A stretch of 64,000 nucleotides of DNA from Thermomonas sp. Its GTDB lineage: Bacteria; Pseudomonadota; Gammaproteobacteria; Xanthomonadales; Xanthomonadaceae. Positions 59,657 to 64,000 of this stretch are shown one piece after another. The translations under genes were made by a program, and so were the position numbers. The stretch spans positions 435,446-499,445 of the forward strand of contig NZ_JAQSDO010000020.1 in assembly GCF_029945965.1 (NCBI RefSeq), given 5' to 3'. The first letter of the stretch is position 1. Every line of letters begins with the position of its first letter. Below the pieces are notes generated by a model that worked only from the letters and a program-made list of their open reading frames with translations, made no database searches and was not told the origin of the DNA.

Positions 59657-60616
59657 ATGCAAGACGAACGCAACCTGCTGGTTTTTTCCGGCAACGCCAA
59701 TCGCCCGCTGGCGCTGGCGGTCTGCAAGGAACTGGGCGTGCGCCCGGGCAAGGCACTTGTCAGTCGCTTCTCCGATGGTGAAGTGCAGGTGGAGATCGAG
59801 GAGAACGTGCGCCGGCAGGAGGTCTTCGTGATCCAGCCGACCAATGCGCCGACTGCCGAGAACTTCATGGAGTTGCTGGTGCTGGTGGATGCGCTCAAGC
59901 GCGCCTCGGTGGCCAGCGTGACCGCGGTGGTGCCGTACTTCGGCTACGCCCGCCAGGACCGTCGCCCGCGTTCGTCGCGGGTGGCGATCACGGCCAAGGT
60001 CGCGGCCACGATGTTTGGCGCGGTGGGTACCGACCGGGTGCTGACTGTTGACCTGCACGCCGACCAGATCCAGGGTTTCTTCGATATCCCGGTCGACAAC
60101 GTGTACGCCTCGCCGCTGCTGCTCGCCGACATCTGGCGCGCGCACGGCACCGACAACCTGATCGTGGTTTCGCCGGATGTCGGCGGCGTGGTGCGCGCAC
60201 GCGCGATTGCAAAACGCCTCGACGATGCCGACCTGGCCATCATCGACAAGCGTCGGCCGCGCGCCAACGTGTCCACGGTGATGAACATCATCGGCGATGT
60301 CGAAGGCAAGATCTGCGTGCTGGTCGATGACATCGTCGATACCGCTGGTACCCTGTGCGCCGCTGCCGCTGCCCTGAAGGCGCGTGGCGCGCTCAAGGTG
60401 GTCGCCTACTGCACCCACCCGGTGCTGTCGGGCCCCGCGATCGACAACGTGACCAAGTCGCAGCTGGACGAACTGGTGGTGACCGACACCATCCAGTTGT
60501 CCGAAGCGGCGCGCGCCTGCGGGCGCATCCGCCAGCTCAGCGTCGCCGAGCTGCTGGCCGAAACCATCCGTCGGGTGGCGTTCGGCGAATCGGTCAGCTC
60601 GCTGTACGTCGAGTGA
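59657..60616 (+). CDS. prs: Ribose-phosphate pyrophosphokinase
   Basis: 319-residue enzyme making phosphoribosyl pyrophosphate from ribose 5-phosphate and ATP. The N-terminal [21 protein letters not shown], the PP loop [11 protein letters not shown], the flexible ATP loop [10 protein letters not shown], and the ribose-phosphate loop [18 protein letters not shown] are complete. The ATG at 59657 is the family start; an in-frame ATG at 59648 is only three codons upstream. It supplies nucleotides, His and Trp synthesis. Confidence 0.95.
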   Translation: MQDERNLLVFSGNANRPLALAVCKELGVRPGKALVSRFSDGEVQVEIEENVRRQEVFVIQPTNAPTAENFMELLVLVDALKRASVASVTAVVPYFGYARQDRRPRSSRVAITAKVAATMFGAVGTDRVLTVDLHADQIQGFFDIPVDNVYASPLLLADIWRAHGTDNLIVVSPDVGGVVRARAIAKRLDDADLAIIDKRRPRANVSTVMNIIGDVEGKICVLVDDIVDTAGTLCAAAAALKARGALKVVAYCTHPVLSGPAIDNVTKSQLDELVVTDTIQLSEAARACGRIRQLSVAELLAETIRRVAFGESVSSLYVE

Positions 60617-60657
60617 CAACGAAATCCGCGTCGCCGGCACACGCCGGAGGCGCAACC

Positions 60658-60702
60658 CACTCACCTGGTCGCGGGTGAGTGTATTCACCGCCGCGAGGCG
60701 GT
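60658..60702 (+). promoter_or_regulatory. Paired hairpins in the rplY leader
   Basis: Two perfect stems lie in tandem: CACTCACC-N8-GGTGAGTG (60658-60681) and ACCGCC-GCGA-GGCGGT (60687-60702), 27 bases before the rplY ATG. They could be a prs transcript end, a processing site or an autoregulatory leader for ribosomal protein L25; the sequence alone does not decide. Confidence 0.5.
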
Positions 60703-60729
60703 TTCATCGCAACAAAAGCGAGTAACGAA

Positions 60730-61392
60730 ATGTCCGAACACATCATCAAGGCTACTGGCCGCAACGTCGAGGGGAAGGGTGCGAGCCGCCGCCTGCGTCG
60801 TGCCGCGTCCATCCCGGCCATCGTCTATGGCGGCAAGTCCGCCTCGCAACCGATCCAGCTCGAGCACGAGAAAATCTGGCTGGCCAGCCAGAACGAATGG
60901 TTCTATTCGTCGATCCTGAGCCTGGACATCGAAGGCAAGACCGAGTCCGTGCTGCTGCGTGACATGCAGCGTCATCCGTTCAAGCAGATCATCCTGCACC
61001 TGGATTTCCAGCGAGTGGATGCCAAAAAGGAATTGCGCATCAGCGTGCCGCTGCACTTCATCAACCAGGATGAATCGCCGGCTGGCAAGTCGTCCGACGT
61101 CGTGGTCACCCACGAGATGAACGAAGTCGAAGTGACCTGCCTGCCGAAGGACCTGCCTGAATTCCTCGAGGTCGATCTGGGTGCTCTGGAAGTGGGCACT
61201 ACGATCCACCTGTCGGAAGTCAAGCTCCCGAAGGGCGTCGAAATCCCCGAGCTCAAGCTGGGCAAGGAGCACGACGTCGCTGTTGCCGTTGCCCGCCGTG
61301 GCCGCGTCGAGACCGAGGAAACCGAAGAAACGGCCGAGTCTGTCGAAGAAGTGCCGGCAGTCAAGGTTGCCAAGAAGGACGACGAGAAGTAA
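60730..61392 (+). CDS. rplY: 50S ribosomal protein L25 (CTC form)
   Basis: 220-residue long L25. An N-terminal 5S rRNA-binding beta-barrel (about 1-95; GASRRLRRAASIPAIVYGG) is joined to the CTC beta domain (about 95-190) and an acidic, Glu-rich tail (ETEETEETAESVEEVPAVK). E. coli L25 lacks the second domain; the long form is usual in this family and relates to the Bacillus general stress protein Ctc. It follows prs by about 110 bases and precedes pth, the standard order. Confidence 0.95.
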   Translation: MSEHIIKATGRNVEGKGASRRLRRAASIPAIVYGGKSASQPIQLEHEKIWLASQNEWFYSSILSLDIEGKTESVLLRDMQRHPFKQIILHLDFQRVDAKKELRISVPLHFINQDESPAGKSSDVVVTHEMNEVEVTCLPKDLPEFLEVDLGALEVGTTIHLSEVKLPKGVEIPELKLGKEHDVAVAVARRGRVETEETEETAESVEEVPAVKVAKKDDEK

Positions 61393-61511
61393 TCGATTCG
61401 TCCCCAGCCCGCTGCGGGGCATTGCCGCACCGGCCAGAAGTACGGTTCATGCCGTCTTCGCCGGTGCTGCCCGCCCCGCGCCCGGGTTGAACGCGAATCG
61501 TGGTTCCCGCG

Positions 61512-62096
61512 ATGGCTGGATTGCGTCTCATCGTTGGGCTGGGTAACCCCGGTCCCGAACATGCCCGGACCCGGCACAACGCCGGGTTCTGGTTTGTGGA
61601 TGCGCTGGCCGAACGGGCCGGGGTGCGCTTCGGCCTCGAAAGCAAGCTGTTTGGCGAAACCGCCAAGATCGACATCGCCGGACAGACACTGTGGCTGCTG
61701 AAGCCGGCAACCTTCATGAACCTGTCAGGCAAGTCGGTCACGGCAGCTCTGCGCTACTGGAAGATCGAGCCGGAAGAGGCGCTTTTGGTGCACGACGAGC
61801 TGGATCTGCCTCCGGGTACTGCGCGGCTCAAGTTCGATGGCGGCCACGGGGGCCAGAACGGTTTGCGCGACACCGCGCGGCTACTCGGGCATGGCGGTTT
61901 CCATCGCCTGCGGATCGGCATCGGTCATCCGGGACACAAGGACCAGGTCACGCCGTGGGTGCTGGGCAAGCCCGGCCGCGACGATGAGGTCATGATCCTG
62001 CGCGCCATCGATGACGCGATGGATGTCATGCCACTGGCTGTCAACGGCAATTTCATGGATGCGATGACACGGCTGCACACGCCGCGTCCCGACTGA
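61512..62096 (+). CDS. pth: Peptidyl-tRNA hydrolase
   Basis: 194-residue essential hydrolase that recycles peptidyl-tRNA released by ribosomes. The catalytic His lies in LGNPGPEHARTRHNAGFW; the substrate-binding Asn in KPATFMNLSGKSV and the DELDLPPG and GGHGGQNGLR blocks match the family. The ATG at 61512 was preferred to a GTG at 61500. It is followed by ychF, as commonly found. Confidence 0.96.
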   Translation: MAGLRLIVGLGNPGPEHARTRHNAGFWFVDALAERAGVRFGLESKLFGETAKIDIAGQTLWLLKPATFMNLSGKSVTAALRYWKIEPEEALLVHDELDLPPGTARLKFDGGHGGQNGLRDTARLLGHGGFHRLRIGIGHPGHKDQVTPWVLGKPGRDDEVMILRAIDDAMDVMPLAVNGNFMDAMTRLHTPRPD

Positions 62097-62168
62097 TTCA
62101 TCCCACTTTCATCGCATGGCCCTCAGCTTCTGGGCAATGAGCCGTGCGGCAATGGAGCAACCAGCGAC

Positions 62169-63260
62169 ATGGGCATCAAATGCGGCATCGTCGGCCTGCC
62201 AAATGTCGGCAAGTCCACCCTATTCAACGCGTTGACCAAGGCCGGCATTGCCGCGGCCAATTTTCCCTTTTGCACGATCGAGCCGAACGTTGGCGTGGTG
62301 CCGGTGCCGGATCCGCGCCTGAATGCGCTCAGCGAGATCGTCAAACCGCAGAAATGCATCCCGACCGCGGTCGAGTTCGTCGATATCGCAGGCCTGGTCG
62401 CGGGCGCGGCCAGCGGCGAAGGACTTGGCAACAAGTTCCTGGCCCACATCCGCGAGGTCGACGCGATCACCCACGTGGTGCGCTGCTTCGATAACGACGA
62501 CATTATCCACGTCAACAACAAGGTCGACCCGCTGGCCGACATCGACACCATCGACACCGAGTTGGCGCTGGCCGACCTGGACTCGGTCGACAAGGCGCTG
62601 AATCGCGCCGAGCGCGCGGCCAAGACCGGCGACAAGGACGCGAAGGTCCGCGCCGAAGTGCTGGGTCGCGTGCGTGATGCATTGAACGACGGCAAGCCGG
62701 CGCGTTCGCTGGAGCTGACCGATGACGATCGCGCCGAGCTGCGCGATTTGTTCCTGCTGACCCTGAAGCCGGTTATGTACGTCGCGAACGTGCTCGAGGA
62801 CGGCTTCGAGGGCAACCCGCACCTGGACGCGGTACGCGCGCGCGCGGCCGGCGAGGGCGCGGAAATAGTACCGGTCTCAGCTGCGATTGAGGAAGAACTG
62901 TGTCAGCTGGAAGACGCCGACCGCGACGAGTTCCTGAAGGACCTCGGCCTGGACGAGCCGGGCCTGAATCGGGTGATTCGCGCCGCCTACAAGCTGCTTG
63001 GGCTGCAGACCTATTTCACCGCTGGCGTGAAGGAAGTCCGCGCATGGACGGTCAAGGCCGGCAGCACCGCGCCGCAGGCCGCGGCGGTGATCCATACCGA
63101 TTTCGAGAAGGGCTTCATCCGCGCCGAGACCATTGGCTACGACGACTTCCTGAAGTATCGCGGCGAATCCGGCGCGCGCGATGCTGGCCGACTGCGTCTG
63201 GAGGGCAAGGAGTATCGGGTGCAAGAGGGTGATGTCCTCCATTTCCGCTTCAACGTCTGA
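62169..63260 (+). CDS. ychF: Redox-regulated ATPase YchF
   Basis: 363-residue Obg-family ATPase. The G1 loop is [16 protein letters not shown], the G3 block is [22 protein letters not shown], and the G4 position is changed (NKxD to the adenine-preferring NVLE-type, seen at [10 protein letters not shown]), which explains ATP rather than GTP use. The C-terminal TGS-like domain ends [12 protein letters not shown]. Ribosome-associated, inhibited under oxidative stress in E. coli. Confidence 0.96.
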   Translation: MGIKCGIVGLPNVGKSTLFNALTKAGIAAANFPFCTIEPNVGVVPVPDPRLNALSEIVKPQKCIPTAVEFVDIAGLVAGAASGEGLGNKFLAHIREVDAITHVVRCFDNDDIIHVNNKVDPLADIDTIDTELALADLDSVDKALNRAERAAKTGDKDAKVRAEVLGRVRDALNDGKPARSLELTDDDRAELRDLFLLTLKPVMYVANVLEDGFEGNPHLDAVRARAAGEGAEIVPVSAAIEEELCQLEDADRDEFLKDLGLDEPGLNRVIRAAYKLLGLQTYFTAGVKEVRAWTVKAGSTAPQAAAVIHTDFEKGFIRAETIGYDDFLKYRGESGARDAGRLRLEGKEYRVQEGDVLHFRFNV

Positions 63261-63312
63261 TTGCACCTGCTGCGCTCATGCATGCGGGCGCGCGGCAGTG
63301 CTCGCCGCCTCA

Positions 63313-63327
63313 TGGACTAAAAGTCCA
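63313..63327. other. Hairpin downstream of ychF
   Basis: TGGACT-AAA-AGTCCA, a perfect six-base stem 50 bases after the ychF stop; a GCGCG-CTT-CGCGC hairpin follows within 30 bases. Neither has a T-run. The rest of the 224-base gap to tRNA-Tyr shows only the promoter below. Confidence 0.4.
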
Positions 63328-63410
63328 CTTCAGCGGCTGCGCGCTTCGCGCATCCCGCCTGCATTTCGCTCGCGACGGTGCGATCCGATGCGATTTTGGC
63401 ATAGCGACCG

Positions 63411-63439
63411 TTGACAGCAGACGCAACCGGCCCCAAAAT
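63411..63439 (+). promoter_or_regulatory. Promoter of the tRNA-tuf operon
   Basis: A consensus -35 TTGACA (63411-63416), 17-base spacer and a -10-like CAAAAT (63434-63439) followed by a GC-rich discriminator (GCGGGC), the layout of stringently controlled stable RNA promoters. It lies 45 bases before tRNA-Tyr. Confidence 0.8.
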
Positions 63440-63484
63440 TGCGGGCTCTTTGGGGCTCCATGCAGTTTCCCATCGAAACATTTC

Positions 63485-63570
63485 GGAGGGATACCCAAGC
63501 GGCCAACGGGGGCAGACTGTAAATCTGCTGGCTTACGCCTTCGGTGGTTCGAATCCACCTCCCTCCACCA
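63485..63570 (+). tRNA. tRNA-Tyr (anticodon GTA)
   Basis: Class II tRNA with a long variable arm (CTGGCTTACGCCTTC region), acceptor GGAGGGA/TCCCTCC, T arm GGTTCGAATCC and encoded CCA. Anticodon GTA at 63519-63521. First of three tRNA genes ahead of tuf. Confidence 0.96.
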
Positions 63571-63662
63571 GCTACAACGTTCCATGCATTAGTTAGAAAG
63601 ATCCAGCGTTCCACCCGGCGGCCTTACCAGTCACCGGCGCACCACTGGCAGGGCCTTCCGGC

Positions 63663-63736
63663 GCGGGAGTAGTTCAATGGTAGAACCTCAGTTTTCCAAA
63701 CTGATTACGAGGGTTCGATTCCCTTCTCCCGCTCCA
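63663..63736 (+). tRNA. tRNA-Gly (anticodon TCC)
   Basis: Acceptor GCGGGAG/CTCCCGC, anticodon stem TCAGT/ACTGA with anticodon TCC at 63695-63697, T arm GGTTCGATTCC and encoded CCA. Second tRNA of the tuf operon. Confidence 0.96.
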
Positions 63737-63773
63737 CCATTGCAACTGCAACGCCTGGTCCGCCAGAAAACCT

Positions 63774-63849
63774 GCTCACGTAGCTCAGTCGGTAGAGCAC
63801 CTCCTTGGTAAGGAGGAGGTCGAAGGTTCGATTCCTTTCGTGAGCACCA
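63774..63849 (+). tRNA. tRNA-Thr (anticodon GGT)
   Basis: Acceptor GCTCACG/CGTGAGC, anticodon stem CCTCC/GGAGG with anticodon GGT at 63807-63809, T arm GGTTCGATTCC and encoded CCA. Third tRNA, 97 bases before the tuf start. Confidence 0.96.
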
Positions 63850-63945
63850 TATTCAAGCTCCACATCCGCCAGCTTCATATTCTGCCTGCTTCATATTCCG
63901 CAATTCCACGCCCCTTTCTTCGGGCACTACCAACGAGACGCAGCC

Positions 63946-64000
63946 ATGGCAAAGGGTAAGTTCGAGCGCACCAAGCCCCACGTGAACGTGGGCACGATTG
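63946..64000 (+). CDS. tuf: Elongation factor Tu, N-terminal start (cut by window end)
   Basis: Only the first 18 codons are present: MAKGKFERTKPHVNVGTI, the unmistakable beginning of EF-Tu, just short of the GHVDHGKT P-loop. EF-Tu carries aminoacyl-tRNA to the ribosome. The Tyr-Gly-Thr tRNA order in front is as in the E. coli tufB operon. Confidence 0.97.
   Translation, partial: MAKGKFERTKPHVNVGTI

Noticed and set aside
63261..63484. Small RNA gene between ychF and tRNA-Tyr
   Set aside because: Only two short hairpins without a terminator T-run; the promoter seen serves the tRNAs.

Overview
The window reads as ordinary chromosome of a high-GC gammaproteobacterium, most likely family Xanthomonadaceae/Lysobacteraceae (Lysobacter, Luteimonas or Thermomonas-like). 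The evidence is the gene order ahpC-ahpF-oxyR, the lgt-thyA-folA and lptD-surA-pdxA-rsmA-apaG-apaH blocks, the hemA-prfA and lolB-ispE-tRNA-Gln-prs-rplY-pth-ychF blocks, the split transhydrogenase (pntAA/pntAB/pntB), GTAG-type REP hairpins, and a secreted M4 protease with tandem PPC domains behind a Clp/CRP-like site. Genus is an inference from protein flavour only. There is no prophage, insertion sequence with transposase, integrase or CRISPR array.

Layout. 1-4323: end of a sensor kinase, then a MacAB-type efflux adaptor, ATPase and permease. 4460-7699: dgkA, a TerC protein, then LemA and two TPM-domain proteins. 7755-10061: lgt, thyA and folA, with an unusual triplet of 26-bp repeats carrying overlapping mini-ORFs between lgt and thyA. 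10069-17122: a REP-like inverted repeat, then on the minus strand the conserved envelope/housekeeping run lptD, surA, pdxA, rsmA, apaG, apaH. 17201-25236: a deacetylase-like protein, a cobalamin adenosyltransferase with a small membrane protein, two ubiquinone hydroxylases, rlmM, a deaminase and glnS. 25346-27783: a DUF2007 protein coupled to a membrane diguanylate cyclase. 27896-31152: peroxide defence (ahpC, ahpF, oxyR) behind an OxyR-like box. 31317-35621: prmC, a prolyl aminopeptidase, a PhnA-domain protein, a Nudix hydrolase, a 5'-3' exonuclease and a nitroreductase.

35730-40435: proton-translocating transhydrogenase genes, split by an opposite-strand ECF sigma factor / membrane protein / DUF3106 module and a small Arg/His/Asp-rich secreted protein. 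40466-44166: a small membrane protein, sufT and the M4 metalloprotease with a 453-base leader. 44346-51556: a short asparaginase-domain protein, a TPR-sulfotransferase, DUF2069, a WrbA-like flavoprotein, a YihY protein, a TlpA-like lipoprotein, an acylphosphatase and a TolB-like TPR membrane protein. 51546-53703: ppk2, an XRE regulator, moaB and an acetyltransferase. 53829-63260: prfA-hemA on the minus strand, then a TPR protein, lolB, ispE, tRNA-Gln, prs, rplY, pth and ychF on the plus strand. 63485-end: tRNA-Tyr, tRNA-Gly, tRNA-Thr and the start of tuf, the classical tRNA-tufB arrangement.

Most genes are packed with 1-17 base overlaps (ATGA/TGATG junctions), so translational coupling is widespread. 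The items most worth a second look are the mini-ORF/hairpin chain upstream of thyA, the helical glycine-rich insertion in the MacA-like adaptor, the sigma-factor module inside the pnt locus, the putative S-component-like membrane protein next to the cobalamin adenosyltransferase, the ppk2-XRE coupling, and the protease leader with its Clp-like site. Functional calls rest on reading of motifs by eye; no database search was run.
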